64,000 bases of DNA from positions 434,001 to 498,000 of the forward strand of contig NZ_JADKYB010000004.1 of assembly GCF_016918855.1 (NCBI RefSeq), read 5' to 3'. Positions 1 through 8,400 of the stretch are shown one piece after another (within the stretch, counting starts at the first letter, position 1; every line of letters starts with the position of its first letter). The notes under the pieces were generated by a model. It made no database searches, was not told the origin of the DNA, and saw only the letters and a program-made list of their open reading frames with translations. Position numbers and translations under genes: made by a program. Origin of the DNA: Actinacidiphila acididurans. Its GTDB lineage: Bacteria; Actinomycetota; Actinomycetes; Streptomycetales; Streptomycetaceae.

Positions 1-1975
1 GCCCGAGGGGTGGGCGGCATGGTCCGGCCGGATCTATCGGGCCCGTAAGCGCGCCGCCCGCCGCTGGGTTCGCCGGCAGCGCACCGACCGCGGGCACGTC
101 GCGCAGTTCCGGCGCGGTGCGCGGCGCCTGCACGACTGGGTGGTGGGCCTGGAGGGCGTTCAGGTCCAGTCGTTGCACCACGCCGCGCAGATCGCCGCCC
201 GCGAGGCCCGCGCCGCCAACCGCACCGCCCGCTTCACCCCGCGCGTGATGCCGGTGAAGCACAAGGCCGCGGCGAAGAACGCGCTCGTCGCAACGCAGCT
301 CGCCGAGGCCGCAACGAGCGCGTATCGCAAGGCCCGCATGGAGCGGCGCCGGGCCCGGCAGATGCGGGCCGCGGTCGTCTACGGTCCGCCGGCCGCCGCC
401 GTCACCGCCGGATACGCCACCTCCGGGCCGCTCGGGGCGGCCGCCGGGGTGCTGGCCACGTTCGCGGGCGGGGCGTTCGCCGGCCGCCACCCGATCAGCG
501 AGGAGCAGGACTGGTCGGCCGACTGGCGCTCCCTCGGGGACGGGGACGCCATGTCCGCCCCCATGCTCGACTCGGTGTTCCGGGCCGCGAAGGTGATTGG
601 TCAGGAAGAGACGCTGCGCATTGTGCAGATGCCCATGCTCGACGCGCGCGGGGCGTGGTCGGCCGTGGTCGACCTGCCCCCGGGCATCCCGGCGAAGAAG
701 GCGATGACGAGCGTCGACCAGCTCGCCTCCGCGTTCGGCGTGGAGTCCGCTCAGGTGTCGGTCACCAAGCGGGGCCGCTCCGGGCGGATCGAGCTGTACG
801 TGACCCGCGACCTGCCGTTCACCGAGCTGCCCGGCCCGGGGCCGCTGCTCGCCCTGGACGGGCCCACGAACTTCTGGGGCCGGATCAGCATCGGGCCGGA
901 CGTGCGCGGTGTGCACGTGTCCATCTCGGTGGTGGAGCGCTCCGGCCTGATCGGCGGGGAGCCCGGAGCGGGCAAGTCCGCGTCCGGCAACACGATCCTG
1001 CTCGCGGCCGCGCTGGACCCGCGGGTGATCCTGCACCTGGCGGACGGCAAGGGCGGTGGTGACCTGGAGCCGTTCGAGCCGCTGTGCGAGGCGTTCGAGG
1101 GGCTGGCCGATCCCGAGGCGTTCGACGCGATGCTCGACGCGGAGATCACCGACATGCAGCGCCGGTACGCGCTGCTGAAGAAGCTCGGCAAGCGCAAGGT
1201 CACCGAGGCCCTGGCCGCCCAGTACCCGGAGCTGCGGCAAAAGCTGCTGTGGGTGGACGAGCTGATGCTCTACACCACCGACGACGACCACGGGAGGAAG
1301 ATCACCCGCAAGCTCCGCAACCTGGTGAGCAGGGGGCGGGCGGCCGGGATCATCACGTTCTGCGCCACGCAGAAGCCCGGCTCCGATGTGGTGGACACCA
1401 GCCTCCGCGACCTGCTCTCGATCCGGTGGGCGCTGCGCTGCACCACCCCCGAGGCGTCGGACACGATCCTCGGGCGGGGCGCGGCGGCCGCCGGGTACTC
1501 CGCGAAGTCGATCGAGGCCGAGATGCGCGGCGCCGGATTCCTGTGGTCCGAGGGACAGACCCCGGTCCTGGTCCGCGCGGACTACTACGACGACGACCAG
1601 GTCAACGAACTCACCGCCCGCGCCTACAAGCTGCGCGCGGCCGCCGGCACTCTGCCCGCCGGACCGCGCACGCTGGCCGACCAGCTCCGCGACCTGGAGG
1701 ACGACGACGCGCGCGTCCTGGCCGTCGTGCTCGACGCCTTCGAGACCGAGGGCAGCAACGGCGACCCGGCCGACTGGCTGCCCGGCGCCGTGCTCCTGGA
1801 CGCGCTCGCGGCCGCCGGCCTGACCGTCACCGCGGAGAAGCTGGGCGCGCTGATCCCGCGCCCGGACGACGAGCGCAAGGCCCGCCGCGCTTGGCGCGAC
1901 GGCAGCCGCGCCTCGGGCTACCTGCACGTGCGCGTGGTCCAGGCGGCCGCCGACCGCTACGGCCTGAGCGCCTGA
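1..1975 (+). CDS. FtsK/SpoIIIE-type conjugal DNA translocase (TraSA/TraB-like), 5' end missing
   Basis: This is the main transfer protein of the AICE, a membrane-anchored hexameric ATPase expected to pump double-stranded element DNA from mycelium to mycelium. The frame is open back to base 2, so the gene starts before the window; a GTG at 140 is the first visible start but lies inside conserved basic sequence. A hydrophobic Ala/Gly-rich segment (about 370-485) could be a membrane anchor. The Walker A GGEPGAGKS is at about 953-980, Walker B LLWVDE at about 1244-1261, and the FtsK-type ATQKPGSD segment at about 1363-1386. The C-terminal 150 residues resemble a winged-helix DNA-binding tail. It is followed by 239 bp with a strong inverted repeat, then the next element gene. 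Confidence 0.9.
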   Translation, partial: PEGWAAWSGRIYRARKRAARRWVRRQRTDRGHVAQFRRGARRLHDWVVGLEGVQVQSLHHAAQIAAREARAANRTARFTPRVMPVKHKAAAKNALVATQLAEAATSAYRKARMERRRARQMRAAVVYGPPAAAVTAGYATSGPLGAAAGVLATFAGGAFAGRHPISEEQDWSADWRSLGDGDAMSAPMLDSVFRAAKVIGQEETLRIVQMPMLDARGAWSAVVDLPPGIPAKKAMTSVDQLASAFGVESAQVSVTKRGRSGRIELYVTRDLPFTELPGPGPLLALDGPTNFWGRISIGPDVRGVHVSISVVERSGLIGGEPGAGKSASGNTILLAAALDPRVILHLADGKGGGDLEPFEPLCEAFEGLADPEAFDAMLDAEITDMQRRYALLKKLGKRKVTEALAAQYPELRQKLLWVDELMLYTTDDDHGRKITRKLRNLVSRGRAAGIITFCATQKPGSDVVDTSLRDLLSIRWALRCTTPEASDTILGRGAAAAGYSAKSIEAEMRGAGFLWSEGQTPVLVRADYYDDDQVNELTARAYKLRAAAGTLPAGPRTLADQLRDLEDDDARVLAVVLDAFETEGSNGDPADWLPGAVLLDALAAAGLTVTAEKLGALIPRPDDERKARRAWRDGSRASGYLHVRVVQAAADRYGLSA

Positions 1976-1997
1976 TTCGTCCCGTACATCCCCCGTG

Positions 1998-2042
1998 CGG
2001 CCGCCCTGGATTGGGTGGGTTTGCCCCCGTGCAGGGCGGCCG
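1998..2042 (+). terminator. 11-bp inverted repeat after the transfer gene
   Basis: The arms CGGCCGCCCTG (1998-2008) and CAGGGCGGCCG (2032-2042) are perfectly complementary around a 23-nt loop, 22 bp after the translocase stop. It has no T-run, so it could be a GC-type terminator or a processing or binding site; the rest of 1976-2214 shows no gene. Confidence 0.45.
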
Positions 2043-2214
2043 TCAACCCGTGCCCGGACACCCCCGACCCGTACACCGCCGCACGGGTCCGCCCCCTTCG
2101 CGCACGGGATGCCCGAGCATCTGACCTGCGATGACGTCGGCCCGCGCGGGCCGCGTCCGGGTCGCCACACTCCCCCAAACCGGTACATAGCAACCCGCTG
2201 AGGAGTCTCCAGCG

Positions 2215-2826
2215 ATGACCACCGCCACCCTTCCCCGCACCACCCCCGCCCCGCCCGCGGCCCCCGATGCGGAGCTGGACGCGGCCGCCCTGGTGCGCGA
2301 GATCGAGCAGTACCTCGCCGCCCGCGGCCGCGCCACCGCCCACCCCCTCGTCACCGCAACCACCGAAGAACTCGTCCGCCAGGCGCTCGCCGAACTCGAC
2401 GCACCCGCGCCCGAGTCGACCGGCACCGGCCCCGCCCTGCCCGGCGGCATGTGGCGCATGCTGCCCGACCGGCTTCTCTCCCTCCACCCCGCCCGCCGCG
2501 CAACGGGGGTCGAGCGCGCCCGGATCTCCGTCGCCGAACACCTGGAGCTGACCGCGCTCGTCCTTCAGCGCTGGGGCTGGGCCCAGACCGGCGGCCGCAT
2601 CCGAACCATGGGCGGCCGCCGATGCATCCTCGGCGCACAGCGCGTCCTCTACGCCCTCGGCTACGGCACCGAGGACACGGCCATTGCGGCCGGCGCCCAC
2701 CTGAACGCCGCACTCCGCGCCCGAGGCGTCCGCCAGTCCTACCCCGTGTGGAACGAACACAGCGACGTCGACCGGGAGCAGGTCCTCGCCCTGGTCCGCG
2801 ACGCCGCCGCTGCTGCCCGCCGCTGA
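2215..2826 (+). CDS. DUF6197-like AICE accessory protein
   Basis: A 203-residue protein of unknown function. The N-terminal 80 residues are Pro/Ala-rich and poorly ordered. The part from about residue 100 has the pattern I associate with DUF6197 in actinobacteria and their mobile elements: a helix ending in RWGW, a GGR-x-CILGAQR core, and a closing segment with VWNEHSDVDREQVLALVRDAA. Similar proteins often sit beside AICE transfer and replication genes and may react to host or DNA status; that is inference. The start is supported by GAGGAG 8 nt upstream of the ATG. The stop is 18 bp before the next start, so the two are probably co-transcribed. There are no membrane segments and no catalytic motif I can recognise. 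Confidence 0.6.
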   Translation: MTTATLPRTTPAPPAAPDAELDAAALVREIEQYLAARGRATAHPLVTATTEELVRQALAELDAPAPESTGTGPALPGGMWRMLPDRLLSLHPARRATGVERARISVAEHLELTALVLQRWGWAQTGGRIRTMGGRRCILGAQRVLYALGYGTEDTAIAAGAHLNAALRARGVRQSYPVWNEHSDVDREQVLALVRDAAAAARR

Positions 2827-2844
2827 CCAGGGAGTACACCACGC

Positions 2845-3633
2845 ATGGACCACCCCACCACAACCACCGCCGCCCTGGTGCTGGCCGCCCAAGGTGAACT
2901 CGACTACCGCACGTTCATCATGGCCAACGTCGGCGACGACTCCGAGAACCCCGCCACCCTCACCTACCTCAACCGCTACGCCATCCCCTACGCACAGGCG
3001 CACGGCCTGGAACTGGTCGTGCTGGACCGCATCATGAAGCGCACCAAGGAAAAGCGCACGCTCTTCCAGGACCTGACCCGCCCCGGATCACGCTCGCTGA
3101 AGATCCCCGTGCGGATGTCCAACGGGGCCCCCGGCACCCGCTCGTGCACCGCCCAGTTCAAAATCAAGGTCGTCGGCGACGAACTCCGGCGCCGCGGCGC
3201 CGCTGCCGACCACCCGGCGACGGTCGGGATCGGCATCAGCCTGGACGAGATCGGCCGGGCCAACAACCGGCGCTGCGAACCCCATGAGCGCATCGAGTAC
3301 CCGCTACTGGAACGCGGGATCCGCCGGATCGACTGCGCCCGCATCATCCGCTCCGCCGGCCTCCCGATCCCGCCGAAGTCCTCGTGCTGGTTCTGCCCGT
3401 TCCACCGGCCCGAGACCTGGCACGAGATGCGCCGCACCGAACCCGACCTGTTCGAGCGCGCCTGCCAGCTCGAAGACCTCCTCAACACCCGCCGCGACGA
3501 ACTGGGCAAGGACCACGTCTACCTGACGCGCTTCAACCGGCCGTTGCGCGAGGCCATCCCGGATGGCGTGGACGTCCTGTTCGACACGGACGACATCGAC
3601 ACCGGCTGCGACTCCGGCTGGTGCATGACCTGA
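2845..3633 (+). CDS. PAPS-reductase-family (adenine nucleotide alpha-hydrolase) protein lacking a clear PP-loop
   Basis: A 262-residue member of the phosphoadenosine phosphosulfate reductase-like family found in phages and AICEs. Supporting features are NVGDDSENP (residues 29-36), a conserved SCTAQFKI block (100-107), and CWFCPFH with a Cys pair at 181 and 184. Family members normally begin with an SGGxxS-type pyrophosphatase loop just before the LVLAAQG helix. Here the protein opens MDHPTTTTAALVLAAQG, and an in-frame stop at 2824, which is the stop of the previous gene, leaves no room for an upstream loop. It is therefore either divergent or inactive for ATP splitting. True sulfate assimilation is unlikely in this setting; a nucleic-acid modification or defence role is possible but unproven. 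Confidence 0.7.
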   Translation: MDHPTTTTAALVLAAQGELDYRTFIMANVGDDSENPATLTYLNRYAIPYAQAHGLELVVLDRIMKRTKEKRTLFQDLTRPGSRSLKIPVRMSNGAPGTRSCTAQFKIKVVGDELRRRGAAADHPATVGIGISLDEIGRANNRRCEPHERIEYPLLERGIRRIDCARIIRSAGLPIPPKSSCWFCPFHRPETWHEMRRTEPDLFERACQLEDLLNTRRDELGKDHVYLTRFNRPLREAIPDGVDVLFDTDDIDTGCDSGWCMT

Positions 3634-3719
3634 CTCCGCCCGGGGCGACCGCACCTCTCGCCAAAGACACACGGTCGCCCCGGCAACCAGCCCCCATCAA
3701 CGGAACTGGAGACTCCAGC

Positions 3720-4574
3720 ATGACCCATCCCGACCGAGGCATGAGCGGGCATCTGCATGCTGCCTTGCGTCTTGCGGCCGGTGCCCTGCCCGTTCTGCCC
3801 CTGCGCAAGGGCAAGGTGCCCTTCGGGAACTGCCCTGACTGCGCGCACAACGCGTGCGGTGGCCGGCCGAACATGAAGACTCCCGGGCCCTGCGCCTGCC
3901 CGCGCCCGTGCCACGGCTGGGCCGCAGCCACCACCGATCCCCACGTCATCGACTCACCCGCGTGGGCGCCGATGTGGCGGCAAGCCGTGACTGTCGCCTA
4001 CCACCCCGGCGGCGCAGGGCTGACCGTCGTGGACCTCGACAACGCCGACGCCATCGCGTGGGCCCGTGCGACCCTGCCCGCCACCCGCACCGTGGAGACG
4101 ACGCGGGGTGAGCACTGGATCTACCGGGGGGTGATGCAGTCCGCCAACGCGGTACGGCCCGGTGTGGACATCAAGTCGACCATGGCCTACGCGCGGTGGC
4201 TGGGCCCTGGCACCGGAACCGTGACGGCCCTGCCGGGTGCCGTGCGGGCGCTGGCCGTGAAGGAACCCACCGTGGTCCGGCCGGTGGGCGTGCGCGTGCC
4301 CGCGCCGGCCGGGGACGGTCCGTGTCGTCACCGCACGCCCGCCTATCTGGAGCGGGGCATCACGATGGCCGAGCAGCGCATCACGGCTGCGTCCAGTGGG
4401 GTGCACGCCACCGTCTACGCGACCTTCCTGGCGGTGCTGTCCGCGCACGGCCGGTGCGGCTGCCTCACCGACGCCCATGTCTCGCGGCTGTTCGCCGCCG
4501 CGCAGGCCAAGGGCGAGACCGCCCGGCACTGCACCGACGCATGGACCAACGCCCGCACCCGGTTGGGACTGTGA
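3720..4574 (+). CDS. Bifunctional DNA primase/polymerase (prim-pol) of the AICE
   Basis: A 284-residue archaeo-eukaryotic-type primase/polymerase domain protein, expected to make primers, and possibly extend them, for autonomous AICE replication. Visible marks are the acidic VVDLD metal-binding motif (D105 and D107), EHWIYRG around residues 133-139, and the VDIKS...WLGPGTG segment that follows it in this family. Residues 38-64 carry a cluster of six cysteines (C38, C41, C46, C58, C60, C64) that looks like a zinc-binding insert. The reading frame is open far upstream, but ATG 3720 after GGAG in a non-coding gap is the sensible start. The stop overlaps the next gene's GTG by 4 bp, indicating translational coupling with the replication ATPase. 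Confidence 0.85.
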   Translation: MTHPDRGMSGHLHAALRLAAGALPVLPLRKGKVPFGNCPDCAHNACGGRPNMKTPGPCACPRPCHGWAAATTDPHVIDSPAWAPMWRQAVTVAYHPGGAGLTVVDLDNADAIAWARATLPATRTVETTRGEHWIYRGVMQSANAVRPGVDIKSTMAYARWLGPGTGTVTALPGAVRALAVKEPTVVRPVGVRVPAPAGDGPCRHRTPAYLERGITMAEQRITAASSGVHATVYATFLAVLSAHGRCGCLTDAHVSRLFAAAQAKGETARHCTDAWTNARTRLGL

Positions 4575-6052
4575 CCGTGTCCGACGACGAGAAGAATCCC
4601 GCCCGCGAGGTCATCGCCGACTACGCGCAAGCGCACTTCCGGTACTTCCGCACCGCTGATGGGACCGTGTACGCGCAGAAGAACGGGCACCCCGTGGCCC
4701 GGCCGATCCGGTCGCAGGGCACCACGGGCAGTCACCGGCAGGAACTCATGGTCGGCCTCTTCCGCGACGGGTACGGCGTCTTCAACGGCACCGCGCTCAA
4801 GGAAGCGCTGGACCTGATCGAAGCCCTCGCGCTGTCCGAGGACGTGCAGCCCGTCCACATCCGCGTCGCGCCCGGATTCGATGGGGCGACCTGGCTGGAC
4901 CTGGGCCGCAACGACGGCTTGTCCGTCCGTATCCACCCCGAAGGGTGGGACATCGCCACCCCCGACCCGGCCGAGGTGTGCTGGCGCCGCACGCAGCTCA
5001 CCGGCGAACTGCCGTTGCCCGCCAAGGACACCGGCGGCAAGGGCATCGATCTGCTGCTGAGGCTGTGCAACTTCGCCAACGCCGCGACCGAATGCCTGGC
5101 CATCGCCTGGCTGATCGGCTGCCTCGAACCCTCCGTCCCCGTACCCGCGCCGTTCCTCACCGGACCGCAAGGCGCGGGCAAGTCCACCGGCGGGCGGATG
5201 CTCATCCGGATCATCGAGGGCATGAGCGGGGACCTGCGCCGCGCCCCCAAGGACGAGGAGAACCTGATCGCCGCCGTTGCCGCCGGATGGGTCACCGCCC
5301 TGGACAACCTCTCCCACATGACCCCCGACCTGTCCGACGCGATGTGCTGCATCGTCACCGGTGCGGAGAACGTCAAGCGGGCCCTGTTCACCGACGGGGA
5401 CGTCTTCCGCGCCCGCTACCGCCGGCCGCTGCTCTTGACCGGGATCGACGTGGGTGTCATCCGCCCGGACCTGGCCGAACGGCTCCTGCCCCTGCGGCTG
5501 GAGCGGCCCCGCGTCCGCCGCACCGAGGCCGAACTGTGGGCGGAGTACGCGGAGGTTCTGCCAGTCGTCCTCGGCTCCCTCCTCGACCTCACCGTGCAAG
5601 TCCGCGCGGTCGAGGCGGAGACCCCCACCGATCTGCGGATGGCGGACTTCGCCCACCTGTGCGCCCAGCTCGACGCCGCAACCGGCCTCGGAGCCCTGGG
5701 CGCCTACCGGGCCAGCCTGGACGACCTCAACGACGACGTGATCGAAGGAGACCTCCTCGCCCAGACCGTCCTGCGGCACGCCGAGACCATCACCCCTGGC
5801 AGCGAGCAGCGGATGACCTCCACCGAATGGCTGCAAGCCCTCAGCCGCCTCTACGCCGGCGACGAACTGCGCTCCCTGCCCAAAGGCTGGCCCACCACCG
5901 GCAAAGTCCTCTCCGACCGCCTCAAACGCCTCCAGCCCACCCTCGCCGCCCGCGGAGTCCTCATCGACTCCGGCCGCACCCGAGAAGGCCGCTACCTCGA
6001 AATGGGCCGACCCGCCGGACCGCCCCCGCCCGAGCAGCAGCAGGCGTTCTGA
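4571..6052 (+). CDS. P-loop replication ATPase/helicase-like partner of prim-pol
   Basis: A 493-residue protein with a clean Walker A, GPQGAGKST (residues 198-206), and a following GWVTALDNLS segment that could hold the Walker B Asp. The layout resembles the helicase-like ATPases paired with prim-pol proteins in AICEs and satellite plasmids. Residues 1-190 are a family-specific N-terminal region, and the C-terminal 100 residues (TSTEWLQALSRLY..., GKVLSDRLKRL) look like a winged-helix DNA-binding domain. Start GTG 4571 overlaps the upstream TGA by 4 bp; GTG 4577, in frame, is an alternative. With prim-pol it forms the replication module, and the iteron cluster 180 bp downstream is the likely origin. 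Helicase activity is inferred, not seen. Confidence 0.75.
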   Translation: MTVSDDEKNPAREVIADYAQAHFRYFRTADGTVYAQKNGHPVARPIRSQGTTGSHRQELMVGLFRDGYGVFNGTALKEALDLIEALALSEDVQPVHIRVAPGFDGATWLDLGRNDGLSVRIHPEGWDIATPDPAEVCWRRTQLTGELPLPAKDTGGKGIDLLLRLCNFANAATECLAIAWLIGCLEPSVPVPAPFLTGPQGAGKSTGGRMLIRIIEGMSGDLRRAPKDEENLIAAVAAGWVTALDNLSHMTPDLSDAMCCIVTGAENVKRALFTDGDVFRARYRRPLLLTGIDVGVIRPDLAERLLPLRLERPRVRRTEAELWAEYAEVLPVVLGSLLDLTVQVRAVEAETPTDLRMADFAHLCAQLDAATGLGALGAYRASLDDLNDDVIEGDLLAQTVLRHAETITPGSEQRMTSTEWLQALSRLYAGDELRSLPKGWPTTGKVLSDRLKRLQPTLAARGVLIDSGRTREGRYLEMGRPAGPPPPEQQQAF

Positions 6053-6076
6053 CCGCGCCACCGGTCAGGGCGACAA

Positions 6077-6121
6077 GCAAGAAGAGCACCGGGCGCGCCG
6101 CGGAGGTGGTGCTCCTCTTGC
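6077..6121 (+). terminator. Hairpin after the replication ATPase
   Basis: The arms 6077-6090 and 6108-6121 pair over 14 positions with one mismatch (GCAAGAAGAGCACC against GGTGCTCCTCTTGC), 24 bp after the ATPase stop. It is a plausible end of the replication transcript. A GCGCAGCG motif recurs at 6128 and 6156. No gene is visible between 6053 and 6553. Confidence 0.45.
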
Positions 6122-6235
6122 TGTTCGGCGCAGCGCGCCGCTCAAAGGTCGCGCCGCGCAGCGGCTCCTTCTTCACGCTGTAAGCCGCACCCAACGACAA
6201 CAGACACCCCTCTTTTGTCCTAAGAGGGAAGACGC

Positions 6236-6441
6236 TGCGTCACCTGCGTCACGCGCGCCGAAAAACGGCCTCCGACCTGCGGTTAAGACCGTGACGCAGA
6301 CGACAGAGTCTGCGTCATCCTGCGTCACCTGCGTCACGCGATCACGCAGCCCGTGACGCAGGAGTGACGCACACCCTCACCGCCGCGTCACGTAAACCCG
6401 CAGGTCAACAGCCTGAATGACGCACGTGACGCTGTGACGCA
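6236..6441. repeat. TGCGTCA iteron cluster, candidate AICE origin or Xis-binding region
   Basis: The heptamer TGCGTCA occurs five times on the plus strand (6236, 6245, 6311, 6321, 6330) and five times on the minus strand (6292, 6354, 6365, 6418, 6435) within 206 bp. Imperfect copies lie at 6384 and 6427. Adjacent direct copies are 9-10 bp apart, about one helical turn, and several extend to CCTGCGTCAC. The block is non-coding and lies between the replication ATPase and xis. Iterated sites of this kind usually bind an initiator or a recombination-directionality factor. Which protein binds is unknown. Confidence 0.75.
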
Positions 6442-6553
6442 GAAATCCGCACCTCGGACAGACCCCGAGCCTGGAAGCCGTGCCAATGCACGGCTCAGCG
6501 CAAGCTCTCCCCAACCCGCTCCCCCCTGCCGGACAGCCCCGCCAAGGAGTGCC

Positions 6554-6745
6554 ATGCCTCGCCCCCAGATGCTCAAGCTCCCCGAACTGCTGGCCGAACT
6601 CGACATGAGCCGCCCCGCCTTCTACCGCATGCGGGCCCGTGGCAAAGGCCCCAAGCTCATCAAGCTGCCGAACGGGCAGATCCGCATCCGCCGTTCCGAC
6701 CTGGACGCCTGGCTCGCCCAGTGCGAGCAGCAGCCCACCGCCTGA
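6554..6745 (+). CDS. xis: Excisionase (MerR/AlpA-like winged helix)
   Basis: A 63-residue basic protein, MPRPQMLKLPELLAELDMSR and onward, with the SRPAFYRMRARGKGP recognition segment and the closing RIRRSDLDAWL motif typical of AICE Xis/AlpA-type DNA-binding proteins. It would bend attachment-site DNA and steer the integrase toward excision. ATG 6554 is preceded by AAGGAG at 6544-6549. The longer frame back to 6434 would run into the iterons and is unlikely. Int follows 63 bp downstream, separated by a strong hairpin. Confidence 0.85.
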   Translation: MPRPQMLKLPELLAELDMSRPAFYRMRARGKGPKLIKLPNGQIRIRRSDLDAWLAQCEQQPTA

Positions 6746-6766
6746 CCCATTACCCGACACGACCGA

Positions 6767-6791
6767 GGGGCCCGCCGTCACGGCGGGCCCC
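6767..6791 (+). terminator. Rho-independent terminator/attenuator between xis and int
   Basis: The stem GGGGCCCGCCG (6767-6777) pairs with CGGCGGGCCCC (6781-6791) around a TCA loop and is followed by TTTCT. It ends 9 bp before the integrase ribosome-binding site (GGAGAG, 6801-6806). It either terminates xis transcription or attenuates read-through into int. Confidence 0.75.
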
Positions 6792-6808
6792 TTTCTCATG
6801 GGAGAGAC

Positions 6809-8221
6809 GTGCTCACGTACGACGTACGCATTTACTCGATCGAGACGCGCCGCGACCGGCCGAAGCCCTACCGGCTGCGGTGGCTGGTCGGCACCCGGAA
6901 GCATTCCAAGAGCTACACGATCAAGGCGCAGGCCGATGGGCGCCGATCGGAGCTGATGACGGCCCTGCGCAATCAGGAGCAGTTCGACGTTGAGACGGGC
7001 CTGCCCGTCTCGGAGCTCCGCGCGCGGCGCAGCTCCGTCTCCTGGTACGAGCACGCCCGCGCATACATCGACCGCAAGTGGGACGCCGCCCCCGCCAAGA
7101 GCCGCAAGAGCTACGCCGACGCGCTGGCCACCATCACGCCGGCACTGGTGACGGACGCCCCGGGCGCGCCGGCCCCGGAATTGCTGCGGCGGGCGCTCTA
7201 CGGCTGGGCGTTCAACCGCAACCGCTGGACCGAGCAGCCGCCCACGGAAGTAGCGGCTGCCCTGCGCTGGATCGAGAAGAACTCACTGCCGATCTCCGCG
7301 CTGGAGAACGTGGCAACGCTGCGTCTGGCGCTGGACGCGCTCGGCAGGAAGACGGACGGCACCCCGGCCGCCGCGAGCACCGCGCGCCGAAAGAAGGCGT
7401 GCCTGAGTGACGTGCTCGGCATGGCTGCCGAGGCCCAATACTTCAGCACGCCGCTCAGCCCGCTCAGCACAGTGAAATGGCGCGCGCCGAAGACCGCCGA
7501 AGCGGTGGACCCCGAAGCCGTGCCGCACCCGGGGCAGGTGGACCTCCTGCTGCGCGCGGTCCGCCAGCAGGGCCCCCGGGGGGAGAAGCTGGAGGCGTTC
7601 TTCGGCTGCCTGTACTTCGCCGCTATGCGGCCCGCTGAGGCTGGCGCGCTGCGTGCGGAGCAGTGCCACCTTCCGGCAAGCGGCTGGGGCTCTCTCATGC
7701 TCCGTGGCGGCATCGTGCGCGTGGGCCGGAGCTGGACCGACGACGGCAGTGCGCACGAGCGGCGCCACCTCAAGGCGCGCGCCGTACAGGATTCCCGCCC
7801 GGTGCCGATCCCGCCCCCGTTCGTCCGGCTGCTGCGGCACCACATCGAGACGTACGGCACCGCACCCGATGGCCGGCTGTTCCGTACCGAGCGCGGTGGG
7901 TTGTTGCAGGAGTCGGGGTACGGCGAGGTGTGGGCGCGGGCGCGCCGTGCGGCGCTCGGGACGGACGCGGCGGGAACCTCGCGGCTGGCGCGACGGCCGT
8001 ACGACCTGCGGCACGCCGGCGTCTCCCTGTGGCTCAGCTCAGGAGTGGAACCGATCGAGTGCGCCCGCAGGGCTGGGCACTCCGTGGCCGTCCTGTTCCG
8101 GGTGTACGCCAAGGTGCTGGCCCAGTCGCAGGACCGGGCGAACCAGAAGATCGACGCGGCCCTGCACGACTGGCGCGGGATCGAGTCGTCCCCCGGGGGA
8201 CACCTGGGGGACACGCGCTGA
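6809..8221 (+). CDS. int: Tyrosine site-specific recombinase (AICE integrase)
   Basis: A 470-residue tyrosine recombinase that inserts the element at the 3' end of tRNA-Tyr and, with Xis, removes it. The N-terminal part (about 1-190) carries the arm- and core-binding SAM-like regions. In the catalytic half, Arg I is R274 in AAMRPAEAGAL, the second box is YDLRHAG (R401), His/Trp is H424 in AGHS, and the nucleophile is Y433 in FRVYAK. The usual His of the HxxR box is Tyr398, a tolerated variation. The start is GTG 6809 with GGAGAG just upstream. The gene ends 136 bp from the tRNA 3' end, as expected for attachment-site proximity. Confidence 0.93.
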   Translation: MLTYDVRIYSIETRRDRPKPYRLRWLVGTRKHSKSYTIKAQADGRRSELMTALRNQEQFDVETGLPVSELRARRSSVSWYEHARAYIDRKWDAAPAKSRKSYADALATITPALVTDAPGAPAPELLRRALYGWAFNRNRWTEQPPTEVAAALRWIEKNSLPISALENVATLRLALDALGRKTDGTPAAASTARRKKACLSDVLGMAAEAQYFSTPLSPLSTVKWRAPKTAEAVDPEAVPHPGQVDLLLRAVRQQGPRGEKLEAFFGCLYFAAMRPAEAGALRAEQCHLPASGWGSLMLRGGIVRVGRSWTDDGSAHERRHLKARAVQDSRPVPIPPPFVRLLRHHIETYGTAPDGRLFRTERGGLLQESGYGEVWARARRAALGTDAAGTSRLARRPYDLRHAGVSLWLSSGVEPIECARRAGHSVAVLFRVYAKVLAQSQDRANQKIDAALHDWRGIESSPGGHLGDTR

Positions 8222-8304
8222 TCAGGGGGCGAGAAACCCTGAAACAGGGTGAGACAAACCCCTAGTTTTCGATCATCGTTCGAGAGTGTGATCAAGGCAC
8301 GAAA

Positions 8305-8347
8305 AAACCCTCTCCGATCCAACGTTTTCGCTGGTCGGAGAGGGTTT
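8305..8347 (-). terminator. Terminator downstream of tRNA-Tyr (also faces int)
   Basis: A 13-bp perfect stem (8305-8317 with 8335-8347; core AACCCTCTCCGA) is followed, read on the minus strand, by a run of six T (8302-8307 complement). It lies 10 bp beyond the tRNA 3' end and would also stop int transcription on the plus strand. Confidence 0.85.
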
Positions 8348-8357
8348 CCCACTGGCG

Positions 8358-8400
8358 TGGCGGCACGTGGATTCGAACCACGGTAGGCAAAGCCGACGGA
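8358..8400 (-). other. Candidate attR core within the tRNA 3' half
   Basis: AICEs of this class recombine inside the T-arm to anticodon-stem part of their target tRNA. The tRNA here is complete, so the element carries a copy that restores it. The exact core needs the left junction, which is outside the window. Confidence 0.5.

Noticed and set aside
4415..6061. 548-residue minus-strand frame in the AICE
   Set aside because: It lies fully antisense to the replication ATPase and has a composition typical of GC-rich shadows.
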